Below, piece by piece: positions 1 to 6,409 of a stretch of 17,373 nt of DNA. Position numbers and translations under genes: made by a program. Origin of the DNA: JAQIBY01 sp964407055 (GTDB lineage: Bacteria > Bacteroidota > Bacteroidia > Bacteroidales > ML635J-15); assembly GCA_964407055.1 (NCBI GenBank), contig CAYOUD010000040.1:1-17373 (forward strand). Reading direction: 5' to 3'. The first letter of the stretch is position 1. Every line of letters begins with the position of its first letter. The notes under the pieces are model-generated. The model worked only from the letters and a program-made list of their open reading frames with translations, made no database searches and was not told the origin of the DNA.

Positions 1-1
1 A

Positions 2-88
2 ATTTTATTGCATTATCCCGATAGTGCTTCAAAAAAAATCATTGTCTATGAAAAAACGCTGAAAATCTTGATGCAAAAGAATTATTAG
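2..88 (+). pseudogene. Possible C-terminal end of a gene cut by the window edge
   Basis: One plus-strand frame is open from base 2 to a TAG at 86-88 and reads like protein (HYPDSASKKIIVYEK is part of it). From base 58 the neighbouring frame gives an equally protein-like string, AENLDAKELLEVPLK, and stays open into the convergent lipoprotein gene. The two join across the run of six A at 51-56, so a one-base slip (mutation or assembly error) could have split one reading frame. No family is recognised. At under 30 codons this may be chance, so confidence is low. Confidence 0.2.
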
Positions 89-96
89 AAGTCCCC

Positions 97-825
97 TTAA
101 AACTTAACCAGATATATTTCTGTGTCCTGTGTTTCTGTAATGAATTTAAAGCCGTAAGTATCTGACAAGTCTTGCAAGACTTTATCAATATTTACGATAT
201 TCACTTTAAAATCATATTTGTTATCATCTTCAATTTCAACGGAAAACAATACATTTAGCTCTTGTTCAAGCACTTCGAACAGTCCTTCAAGTGTGTAATT
301 TTTATATTCTACGAGTTTACCCGTTTTTTTCGATGAGGTTCCCAAACTGGCGTCATCTCGTGGAATAAGCAAGGTTTCGTCGAAATCAACAATACGAATC
401 ACTTCCATAATTCGTGTTTCATTACTTATCTCAAAATCAAAATATTTCTGCAAACTGTCGATAACAATTTGTTTATTTCCCTCTTCACTAGATTCCCAAA
501 CATCAATCGGTTCATAGCTTATTTCCATAATTGGGTTGTGGTGTTCGCCTTCTATGACAACACGTGCAGGGGAGTTGCCAATCAGCAATTTCAATGCTTG
601 GTCGAGGGTGTAGCCTTCAATTTTAATTTTTGAGCGGCTAATCATATCCCATTCCATATCTGTTTCAGAGTTTTCAATAATGGTCATACCTTCTGTTGTA
701 ACTAGTTCATGATTTGGGACAATTTCTTTTTCGGCTTTATTGTTGCCATCTGCGGATTTATCTCCGTTGCAGGCAAAAAAGAAAATCGCACTTAATGCTG
801 TAATTAAAAAAAGATTTCGTTTCAT
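97..825 (-). CDS. Lipoprotein with two similar STN/DUF3738-like modules
   Basis: The 242-residue product starts with a basic N-terminus and hydrophobic stretch ending in FFAC, so Cys19 is the likely lipidated residue and the protein would be membrane anchored after export. A polar linker follows (about 20-64). Two related modules come next, about 65-146 and 174-242. Each opens with a G/N-Y-T-L helix start (GYTLDQALKLL and NYTLEGLFEVLE), continues into beta-strand-like sequence, and ends with an LQ/DLS..Y.F.F strand pair. The pattern recalls DUF3738 and the short secretin/TonB N-terminal (STN) fold; that is my reading of the pattern, not a search result. The gene lies 20 bp downstream of the outer-membrane protein gene on the same strand, so they are probably cotranscribed and may work together in the envelope. 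Exact function is unknown. Confidence 0.7.
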   Translation of the reverse strand: MKRNLFLITALSAIFFFACNGDKSADGNNKAEKEIVPNHELVTTEGMTIIENSETDMEWDMISRSKIKIEGYTLDQALKLLIGNSPARVVIEGEHHNPIMEISYEPIDVWESSEEGNKQIVIDSLQKYFDFEISNETRIMEVIRIVDFDETLLIPRDDASLGTSSKKTGKLVEYKNYTLEGLFEVLEQELNVLFSVEIEDDNKYDFKVNIVNIDKVLQDLSDTYGFKFITETQDTEIYLVKF

Positions 826-845
826 AATATATTTGTTTAGTTAAT

Positions 846-1565
846 TTAAAAGTGATATCCAATAGAAATTCCCATATCGGGTTTAATGAAATTCGCAGAA
901 CCCCATGCAATTGTATTAATTGGGGAAATGAATTTTTCATAATACTTGTGGTCTAACAATGCAGCCACGTATATGTCAAAAACAAAACCGTATTCGCTGA
1001 TGTGTTGATACCCAACTACAAAGCTCCCCCGAACAGAGGTTATTGAATATTCCTTCTCATTTGCGGAATATTTATAGATGTGATTGTAACGATAATAGCT
1101 CACAGTAGGACCGGCATAGAAACCGTGGAAGGCCTCACGGATATAATATTTTGCTCCCAGATTAACTCCAAATCCTTTGGCTGAGTGTCTTTCAATGCCA
1201 TCCTCAAATTNNNNNNNNNNNNNNNNNNNNNNNNNNNNNNNNNNNNNNNNNNNNNNNNNNNNNNNNNNNNNNNNNNNNNNNNNNNNNNNNNNNNNNNNNN
1301 NNNNNNNNNNAAATTTCACATCGAAAGAAGCCGGAATAATCACGTTTAAGCGAAAATATCCTGTTAAATGCTCACTCATGTTGGATTCGTAGGTTGCATA
1401 AACTTCCGGCCATAAACTAATTTGGTCAGATGACATGCTATCAATTTTCACAAATGTACCGGCTGTCAAATTATATTTCTGCTCTAATTCAGCTTCAACC
1501 TGGGCAAATCCATTGATAATAAAGCTTGTGAACAATGTTAACAGTATGATGTGCATCTTTTTCAT
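846..1565 (-). CDS. Outer-membrane beta-barrel protein, interrupted by assembly gap
   Basis: A signal peptide is clear (MKKMHIILLTLFTSFIINGF, then AQ). The rest alternates aromatic and polar residues as in a small outer-membrane barrel, with segments such as GFGVNLGAKYYI and GFYAGPTVSYYRYN, and ends in GISIGYHF with the C-terminal Phe typical of barrel proteins. It resembles DUF3575-like/porin-like Bacteroidota proteins, but I cannot fix the family. The 100-N run at 1211-1310 removes about the middle (after ASFDVKF); true length there is unknown, so 239 residues is provisional, although both sides happen to be in the same frame at 100 bases. It is first in a pair with the lipoprotein gene and has an unusual leader hairpin 36 bases upstream. 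Confidence 0.7.
   Translation of the reverse strand: MKKMHIILLTLFTSFIINGFAQVEAELEQKYNLTAGTFVKIDSMSSDQISLWPEVYATYESNMSEHLTGYFRLNVIIPASFDVKFXXXXXXXXXXXXXXXXXXXXXXXXXXXXXXXXXXFEDGIERHSAKGFGVNLGAKYYIREAFHGFYAGPTVSYYRYNHIYKYSANEKEYSITSVRGSFVVGYQHISEYGFVFDIYVAALLDHKYYEKFISPINTIAWGSANFIKPDMGISIGYHF
1211..1310. other. Assembly gap (100 N)
   Basis: Exactly 100 undetermined bases. This round number is the usual placeholder for a gap of unknown size, so distances and the reading frame across it inside the outer-membrane protein gene are not reliable. Confidence 0.98.
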
Positions 1566-1600
1566 GGTAACAATAATACAAAAAAATCACTAAAAAACAA

Positions 1601-1629
1601 AGCCCCGACTTTCTGTGAAAACCGGGGCT
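1601..1629 (-). terminator. Terminator-like hairpin in the leader of the OMP gene
   Basis: AGCCCCG (1601-1607) pairs perfectly with CGGGGCT (1623-1629). Inside, TTTC and GAAA can add a second short stem, giving a nearly complete hairpin. Read on the minus strand the stem is followed at once by TTGTTTTTTAG, the U-rich tail of an intrinsic terminator; on the plus strand there is no T run. It lies 36 bases before the ATG at 1565 and no gene lies upstream on that strand before 1860. It therefore acts either as an attenuator of the OMP-lipoprotein pair or as the end of a small RNA encoded at about 1630-1800. Confidence 0.65.
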
Positions 1630-1789
1630 AATCATGATTAAACAAATTGCACATAATCCAACTTCACTTGTTCTGTCACCAATTATGCATTAATTCTAAT
1701 CAAAACCAACTAACTATGAAAAAAACCTAATGCAAGATACAAGCAAATTTTTGATAACCTACAAGTTAAAAAGCGGATTTGTAGCTAGG

Positions 1790-1797
1790 TATATTTG
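1790..1797 (+). promoter_or_regulatory. Candidate -7 box for the MBL-DCC pair
   Basis: TATATTTG matches the Bacteroidota -7 consensus TAnnTTTG. No TTTG lies at the expected distance for a -33 box, so the call rests on one element. The start of transcription would be near 1801, leaving a leader of about 60 bases. Confidence 0.35.
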
Positions 1798-1859
1798 CTT
1801 ATTTTGTTAAAAATCTTAATTTTACAAACCAAAACGTTTTATTATTTAAATAGATATTG

Positions 1860-2552
1860 ATGAAGATTTTACGCCATAAATCAGGAAATGCGAATATGTA
1901 TTTTATTCGTCAGTCGGTTGGTTGGATATTGGTGGATGCCGGGAGAAAGTCGAAACGAAAGCTATTAATCCGTTTCATGATGGAACATAAAATTAACCCT
2001 TGCGATATCCATTTTATTTTTATTACTCATGTTCATTATGACCATGTTGGGAATTTGAAATGGCTGCAACAGTGGACAAAAGCAAAAATCATTGTTCATA
2101 AAGATGCAGTTGAAAATCTTGAAATGGGATGGATGGACAATTTGAAGGCAAGCACAATTTTAGCAAAACTTTTATTACGTATGGGAAATTTGTTTGCAAA
2201 ATCAATAAGGTTTGACGGAGTTAAGTCGGATATGATTATTTCTTATGATTCAAATTTATCTGAATACGGATTTAGTGCAAAAATTCTCCATACTCCAGGA
2301 CATACAACGGGCTCTATCAGTTTAGTTGTGGATGATAGATATGCTTTTGTTGGTGATTTATGTTTCAATCTGCCATTGTCAAAGCATGTGGTTCCTCCTT
2401 TATATCAAGATTATAAAGCAGTTTATGATAGTTGGGAAAAACTTAATGCTGTGGGGGTTACCGAGTTTTATCCGGGACATGGAAATAAATTTTCAATTTC
2501 AAAATTCCTTGATTCTTTCGCACGTTTAAAACGAATTGCAACTAAATCGTAA
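1860..2552 (+). CDS. Metallo-beta-lactamase-fold hydrolase
   Basis: A soluble protein of 230 residues with no signal peptide. The metal-binding motif HVHYDH is at residues 57-62 (His57, His59, Asp61, His62), followed by the later ligands: His148 in HTPGHTTG, Asp166 in VGDLCF and His207 in YPGHG. All motifs of a two-metal MBL-fold hydrolase are thus present. The family includes glyoxalase II-like thioesterases, lactonases and others; the substrate cannot be read from the sequence. The ATG at 1860 is preferred over an in-frame TTG three bases earlier. The stop TAA at 2550-2552 is followed directly by an ATG in the frame of the next gene, so translation and transcription are probably linked with the DCC protein. 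Confidence 0.85.
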   Translation: MKILRHKSGNANMYFIRQSVGWILVDAGRKSKRKLLIRFMMEHKINPCDIHFIFITHVHYDHVGNLKWLQQWTKAKIIVHKDAVENLEMGWMDNLKASTILAKLLLRMGNLFAKSIRFDGVKSDMIISYDSNLSEYGFSAKILHTPGHTTGSISLVVDDRYAFVGDLCFNLPLSKHVVPPLYQDYKAVYDSWEKLNAVGVTEFYPGHGNKFSISKFLDSFARLKRIATKS

Positions 2553-2570
2553 ATGATTTGTTTTGCTTTT

Positions 2571-2966
2571 ATGAGCAAAACTCAAACTATTCTGGCATAT
2601 GATGGAGTTTGCAATTTGTGTAATGTGTTAGTGCGCTTTGTGATAAAACAGGATAAAAAACAAAAAATCCAATTTATTCCGTTGCAATCTGATGCATTTT
2701 CGCAATATTTTTCAAATCAGACTGAGGATATGCAAAGTTTATTATTTTTGCGAAACGACAAGGCTTACAAACGCTCGTCGGCAATTTTGCAGCTATTTAA
2801 AACCTTAGGCGGGTTTTGGAATATTTTTTTGATATTTTATGTATTTCCACGATTTCTAAGAGATGCAATTTATCGGGGAATTGCAAAATCACGATACCGG
2901 GTTTTCGGGCGAACAGATACCTGCCAATTGCCAAACGAAAGCTATGCTAACCGATTTCTTGATTAG
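2571..2966 (+). CDS. DCC family (DUF393) thiol-disulfide oxidoreductase-like protein
   Basis: A protein of 131 residues with the family signature D-G-V-C-N-L-C (Asp11, Cys14, Cys17) directly after the first beta strand, the trait for which the DCC family is named. Length and the later segment with FPRFLRDAIYRGIAKSRYRVFG fit the family. Members are predicted thioredoxin-like oxidoreductases; few have been tested biochemically. The start ATG at 2571 puts the signature at the usual distance from the N-terminus; an ATG at 2553, touching the stop of the MBL gene, would add MICFAF and cannot be excluded. The gene overlaps the convergent queA by 20 bp at its 3' end. Confidence 0.85.
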   Translation: MSKTQTILAYDGVCNLCNVLVRFVIKQDKKQKIQFIPLQSDAFSQYFSNQTEDMQSLLFLRNDKAYKRSSAILQLFKTLGGFWNIFLIFYVFPRFLRDAIYRGIAKSRYRVFGRTDTCQLPNESYANRFLD

Positions 2967-4179
2967 GGTATAGCAATGAACTATCTCCATAACTAAGGAA
3001 CCGAAAATTGTTTGTTAGAGCGAAATCATATACCTTTTTCCAATCATCGCCGATGTATGCTGCAATGAGAAGTAATAGCGTAGAACCCGGCTGGTGAAAA
3101 TTGGTAATCAATCGGTTAATAAATCTAAATTTATAGCCCGGTGCAATCATTATGCTTGTTTTTCCTTTAATGGCTTGGGTTTTTTGGCGATTCATCTCAT
3201 CTAAAATCCAGTTTAAAACATCAATAGATGGCGTTTGTGAGAGATTTTCATATGCTTCCCATTGTGTAATTTCCTGTGGTTCTGAAAGATTTGAAATACC
3301 TGACATAGCTTTTATGCCTACTTGGTATAAACTTTCCAGTCCTCTTACCGTAGTGGTCCCAACGGCTGTAATATTTCCGTAATGTTGAATTAATGCTTCA
3401 ACCGTTTGTTTCGAGATATAGAAAAACTCTGTATGCATGGGATGTTGTCCGATATATTCAGACTTTACGGGTTGAAATGTCCCTGTTCCGACATGTAAAC
3501 TTATATTTTTTTGTGCAATAAGTTTCTCATCTAAAGCTGTGAGCACTTCGTGTGAAAAATGTAATCCGGCAGTTGGAGCAGCAACAGAACCTTCGTTTTT
3601 TGAATACACTGTTTGATATCGTAAACGATCAATTTGTTCAGATTCGCGATTTAAATAGGGAGGAATGGGCGTTAAGCCGGAATGTTCAAGGATTTCTCCG
3701 AATTGCACATCCTCACGATTCCAGGAAAACTCGATAATATTGTGCTTCTCGCTTTTTTCAATTAATTCAGCTTGCAAAGTCAATTCCTCGTCATGAATTG
3801 TAATGGATTTGCTTAATTTTCCTTGTTTCCATTTTTTCAAATTCCCCACAATGCATTTCCAGCGACAAATTTTTGTTTGAGTCAGTGCATTGGCATAATC
3901 GTATTCCTGAGCAGGAGTGAGGCAAAAAATCTCAATTCTGGCGCCTGTGTCTTTATGAAAAATAATGCGTGCATTTAAAACTCGGGAATCATTCCATACC
4001 ATAAGCGATTTTTTTGGTAAGATTCCGGATACTTCACAGAAAACAGCTTTATGAATGCTTCCAGCTTTGTAAATTAGTAATTTCGATGCGTCCCTGTGTT
4101 CTATTGGATATTTTGCAATGCGATCATCCGGCAAATTATACCGGTAGTCAGCAATCTTTATTAACTTTGGCATCTGCAT
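2947..4179 (-). CDS. queA: S-adenosylmethionine:tRNA ribosyltransferase-isomerase (QueA), long form
   Basis: QueA moves the ribosyl part of S-adenosylmethionine to preQ1 in tRNA, making epoxyqueuosine at the wobble position. Recognisable family blocks are DASKLLIY near residue 30, WNDSRVLNAR (62-71), YQTVYSKNEGSVAAPTAGLH (188-207), LHVGTGTFQPV (228-238), AVGTTTVRGLESL (272-284), LITNFHQPGSTLLLL (357-371) and FRFLSYGDSSLL (392-403). At 410 residues it is longer than the E. coli enzyme (about 356). Most of the extra length is an insertion of roughly 45 residues at about 290-340, between the VRGLESL and APGYKFRF blocks. Long-form QueA proteins of this size occur in Bacteroidota, sometimes beside a standard copy elsewhere. 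The start is MQMPKLIK; a second ATG two codons later is equally possible. It diverges from the Smr gene and is convergent with the DCC gene. Confidence 0.9.
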   Translation of the reverse strand: MQMPKLIKIADYRYNLPDDRIAKYPIEHRDASKLLIYKAGSIHKAVFCEVSGILPKKSLMVWNDSRVLNARIIFHKDTGARIEIFCLTPAQEYDYANALTQTKICRWKCIVGNLKKWKQGKLSKSITIHDEELTLQAELIEKSEKHNIIEFSWNREDVQFGEILEHSGLTPIPPYLNRESEQIDRLRYQTVYSKNEGSVAAPTAGLHFSHEVLTALDEKLIAQKNISLHVGTGTFQPVKSEYIGQHPMHTEFFYISKQTVEALIQHYGNITAVGTTTVRGLESLYQVGIKAMSGISNLSEPQEITQWEAYENLSQTPSIDVLNWILDEMNRQKTQAIKGKTSIMIAPGYKFRFINRLITNFHQPGSTLLLLIAAYIGDDWKKVYDFALTNNFRFLSYGDSSLLYPNQEIG

Positions 4180-4200
4180 AAAATTGTTTTGTGCAAAATA

Positions 4201-4220
4201 AAGGAAAATAAAGGAAAATA
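4201..4220 (+). repeat. Tandem 10-bp repeat carrying two purine-rich RBS-like sites
   Basis: AAGGAAAATA occurs twice in direct succession (4201-4210, 4211-4220), just before the ATG at 4224. Each copy holds an AAGGA core; only the second is near the usual distance from the start codon. The repeat occupies nearly half of the 44-bp region between queA and the Smr gene. Confidence 0.7.
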
Positions 4221-4223
4221 ATC

Positions 4224-5246
4224 ATGAGTTCTAAAAATTTACAAAGCTTTCAAAAAGGAGATAAAGTTCGGTTTTTAAACGAAGTAGGTGGCGGTATCGT
4301 AAAACGCTTGCGTAAAGATGGAATGGTATTGGTTGAAAATGAAGACGGTTTTGATTATCCCATGCCGCCGAATGAGTTGGTCTTGGTTGAATCTGCCGGG
4401 TTTTCTAAAGGGAGCTCACTTGAGAAAAACACAGAGCGAAAAGCGGATGATATGCGGGTTACCGAAACTGAGCAGGAAAAGAAAATATTGTTAGCTTTTA
4501 CTCGAAACGATTCCAATAATGGGGTGATTTTGTATTTAATTAATGATACGCCTTGGTTTTTCCCCTGTGCAATTTATACACAGATTAAAAATGATGATCA
4601 TCGCTTAATTGTACAAGATGTGCTGGAGCCTGATACAAAAATGGAAGTGGGAGCGTTTAGTGATAATGACTTAGATGAAGTGCGCCAGCTCGTTTTACAG
4701 GGATTTTTTGCCGGAGACCAAATGAAATTGCTTCACCCGATGGTACAGGGAAAAGTAAAAAATAAAGCAACCCGATTATTGCTGAGCGGAAATTATGAAA
4801 CCAATGAATATTTTTCTCTTCCGGCATTAATATTTGATGTCTATAATTCGAAAACTTCAGCTCCAGAAGTCATTGATGAAGTAATACATGAAAAAGCCTT
4901 GCAGGAAACGATTGACGCCGAAAAAGCAGTGCGTTCAAAAAAACATTCCTCACCAGTAATTTGGGAAGAAGATTTACACATCAATGTGTTGGTGGATTCT
5001 GTTGTTGGAATGTCAAATACTGAAATTCTGAATTTTCAGATGGATTATTTTCGGAAAATTTTGGATAAAGCAATTGTTGAAACAGTTGCTCAAGTTGTGT
5101 TTATTCATGGTATAGGGAATGGTACGCTGAAAAAAACCTTGCGGGATTCATTGGAAAAAGAATATCATCTGATGTATGAAGATGCATCTTTTAAAGCATA
5201 TGGTTTTGGTGCGACAAAAGTATTCCCGAGTCGAAAATCTAAATAG
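4224..5246 (+). CDS. DUF2027 and Smr domain protein
   Basis: The 340-residue protein opens with GDKVRFLNEVGGGIVKRL (12-29) and DYPMPPNELVLVE (44-56), the small beta-barrel start typical of Bacteroidota DUF2027 proteins. A middle domain follows (about 85-215), then a charged linker (220-247). The C-terminal Smr domain (about 250-335) has DLHINVLVD (250-258), EILNFQ (267-272), FIHGIGNGTLK (293-303) and YGFGATKV (326-333). Smr domains, first known from the C-terminus of MutS2, bind or cut nucleic acids; here the DLH and HGxGxG motifs are both present, so activity is plausible. The role of DUF2027 proteins is not established. No export signal is seen, so it should be cytoplasmic. The divergent queA gene shares the short intergenic region. 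Confidence 0.9.
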   Translation: MSSKNLQSFQKGDKVRFLNEVGGGIVKRLRKDGMVLVENEDGFDYPMPPNELVLVESAGFSKGSSLEKNTERKADDMRVTETEQEKKILLAFTRNDSNNGVILYLINDTPWFFPCAIYTQIKNDDHRLIVQDVLEPDTKMEVGAFSDNDLDEVRQLVLQGFFAGDQMKLLHPMVQGKVKNKATRLLLSGNYETNEYFSLPALIFDVYNSKTSAPEVIDEVIHEKALQETIDAEKAVRSKKHSSPVIWEEDLHINVLVDSVVGMSNTEILNFQMDYFRKILDKAIVETVAQVVFIHGIGNGTLKKTLRDSLEKEYHLMYEDASFKAYGFGATKVFPSRKSK

Positions 5247-5305
5247 ATTTTGTTTTTTCAAATTCCCGAGAATTCTTAACCTGAAATGATTTATATTGAA
5301 TCCAG

Positions 5306-5335
5306 TTCGACAAAATGCTCATTTCGACTAAGCTC
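5306..5335. repeat. Degenerate direct repeat with TTCGAC cores
   Basis: TTCGACAAAATGCTCA (5306-5321) and TTCGACTAAGCTCA (5323-5336) are imperfect copies of one unit. Intergenic repeats with a TTCGACTA.GCTCAA core are common in Bacteroidota genomes, so this is probably a fragment of such a dispersed repeat. That link is from memory of the pattern and was not searched. Confidence 0.4.
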
Positions 5336-5417
5336 AACACATCGCATCGCATTGTCGTTAGGATTCTGAGTTTGATGCGATTGACTTGGAAAATTAAAGT
5401 TTTCATACCAGTTAAAA

Positions 5418-5490
5418 GACCCTGAAAGGGTCAAATTTTAATAGCTTGGGTAAGCGAGGGACGAGCGTAATCCGGGCTATTAAAATTTGA
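5418..5490. repeat. Hairpin repeat: short stem followed by 15-bp perfect inverted repeat
   Basis: GACCC (5418-5422) and GGGTC (5428-5432) form a small stem around TGAAA. Partly overlapping it, TCAAATTTTAATAGC (5431-5445) is matched perfectly by GCTATTAAAATTTGA (5476-5490), with 30 bases between that can extend the stem with G-U pairs (TTGGGT against the CCGGG side). A CCCTGAAAGGG box beside a stem-loop whose arms carry TTAATAGC is a layout found in dispersed palindromic repeats of Bacteroidota; origin from a REP-like family mobilised by an IS200-like transposase is inference. Confidence 0.65.
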
Positions 5491-5507
5491 TATACAAAAG
5501 TTAGAGG

Positions 5508-5621
5508 TTATTGGATGAAAGAATGTTCTATATAAATGTCTTCGTTGGTATCAAAAATTGCTTTTACATGACCCAAATCCCAAGTCTTAAAATCTAACTT
5601 ATTAATTATCAATGACTTTTG
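5508..5621 (-). pseudogene. Possible C-terminal coding remnant
   Basis: On the minus strand a 37-codon segment runs from just after a stop (5622-5624) to a TAA at 5508-5510. Its translation includes KTWDLGHVKAIFDTNEDIYI and ends EHSFIQ, with amino-acid use that looks like a real protein rather than AT-rich noise. There is no ATG start and no family is recognised. It may be the tail of a gene lost by insertion or deletion next to the hairpin repeat, or a chance frame. Confidence 0.2.
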
Positions 5622-5660
5622 TTAGGATCGTTATTGTGGTGCACAAAACAGGCGGTGTTT

Positions 5661-6407
5661 TTAAATTGTTTCAATTTTGGAGGCTCGAATCCAACCCACT
5701 TTTCCATCACTCAAACGAATTTCATAAAAATGATTGACAGAATCTTTGATTTCAACTTTCAGTCCTTCATGGATTTCAAATAAATTGGTTGCGGTTTCCG
5801 CTGGGGAGCTTTTCACCAACACATCTTCCATAATAATGGCTTCATTGCTTTGTTTGGATAGTTTTTCTGCACGCAACGCCAAAAGTAGCGTAATGCTCGA
5901 CAAAATCAACAAACTTATTACCGTATAATTCAATAGTTTATTTCCGCGGATTTTATGCCTGAACAAGCGCCACAAGCTTAGCCCGAGTACTAAAAGAAAC
6001 AAAATTATGCTAAAAACTCCCCATGCTGTGCCGGATATCCAGCGATTTAATGCATTGAGCCAAACAATGAAAAACAAATCAGGAATTGCTTCCACACGAT
6101 CGACTATTTGAGAATGCACAATTTCTAGGTTATGTTGAATATCATCATCTTCAGGAGCATGCAGTTGGGCTTTTTCATAAAATAAAACGGACATCCCGGT
6201 TTCTTCAAGTTTAAAATACCCATTTCCTAAATTATAATATAGTTCTGCACTTGCGCCTTCCGTATCCAAAATCTTTTCCCAAGCATCAATTGCTTCGTAA
6301 AACTGGTTTTGCTGATACCATAATGCGGCACTGTCTCTAAGCGATTCACCTGCATATCCGCGGGTGATGGCTGTTAGCAAAATTATGATAATGAATAATC
6401 GTTTCAT
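5661..6407 (-). CDS. batE: BatE-like TPR protein with SH3 domain
   Basis: The 248-residue product has a signal sequence (1-19), tetratricopeptide repeats at about 22-100 (WYQQNQFYEAIDAWEKIL, ELYYNLGNGYFKLEETGMSV), two membrane segments at about 126-147 and 158-178, and a C-terminal SH3-like domain at 195-245 ending in DGKVGWIRASKIE. This order (TPR, membrane helices, SH3) matches BatE of the Bacteroides aerotolerance (Bat) cluster. BatE is thought to work with BatD and the von Willebrand-domain proteins BatA/BatB at the inner membrane; its exact activity is not known. It starts 2 bases after the batD stop, so the two are translationally close and share a transcript. BatA, BatB and BatC are not in this window. 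Confidence 0.85.
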   Translation of the reverse strand: MKRLFIIIILLTAITRGYAGESLRDSAALWYQQNQFYEAIDAWEKILDTEGASAELYYNLGNGYFKLEETGMSVLFYEKAQLHAPEDDDIQHNLEIVHSQIVDRVEAIPDLFFIVWLNALNRWISGTAWGVFSIILFLLVLGLSLWRLFRHKIRGNKLLNYTVISLLILSSITLLLALRAEKLSKQSNEAIIMEDVLVKSSPAETATNLFEIHEGLKVEIKDSVNHFYEIRLSDGKVGWIRASKIETI

Positions 6408-6409
6408 AA

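Larger units (their letters stand above)
1566..1859. other. Intergenic region between the OMP pair and the MBL gene
   Basis: About 294 bases without a supported gene. It holds the minus-strand hairpin at 1601-1629, a plus-strand promoter box at 1790-1797, and AT-rich sequence between them. A five-codon frame ATG-AAA-AAA-ACC-TAA (1716-1730, plus) sits after AACCAACTAACT, which resembles the start region of a Bacteroidota gene but stops at once. No convincing TAnnTTTG box for the minus-strand genes was found here. Confidence 0.5.
5247..5660. other. Gene-free repeat-rich intergenic region
   Basis: This 414-base stretch between the Smr gene and batE holds no supported complete gene. From left to right I see: a degenerate direct repeat with TTCGAC cores (5306-5335), a pair of 8-bp inverted arms ATCGCATC/GATGCGAT (5341-5348, 5374-5381), a compact hairpin plus a long inverted repeat (5418-5490), and an open minus-strand segment that reads like the tail of a protein (5508-5621). 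It looks like a place where repeated elements have landed and decayed. Confidence 0.6.

Noticed and set aside
1177..1392. Plus-strand frame spanning the N run
   Set aside because: Almost half of it is undetermined bases, and it is antisense to the barrel protein gene.
1716..1730. Five-codon frame ATG-AAA-AAA-ACC-TAA as a leader peptide gene
   Set aside because: It is on the strand opposite to the hairpin's U-rich tail and has no regulatory codon run; kept only as a note in the intergenic entry.
5254..5278. AATTC/GAATT hairpin after the Smr gene as a terminator
   Set aside because: Only a 5-bp AT-rich stem with no T run after it.
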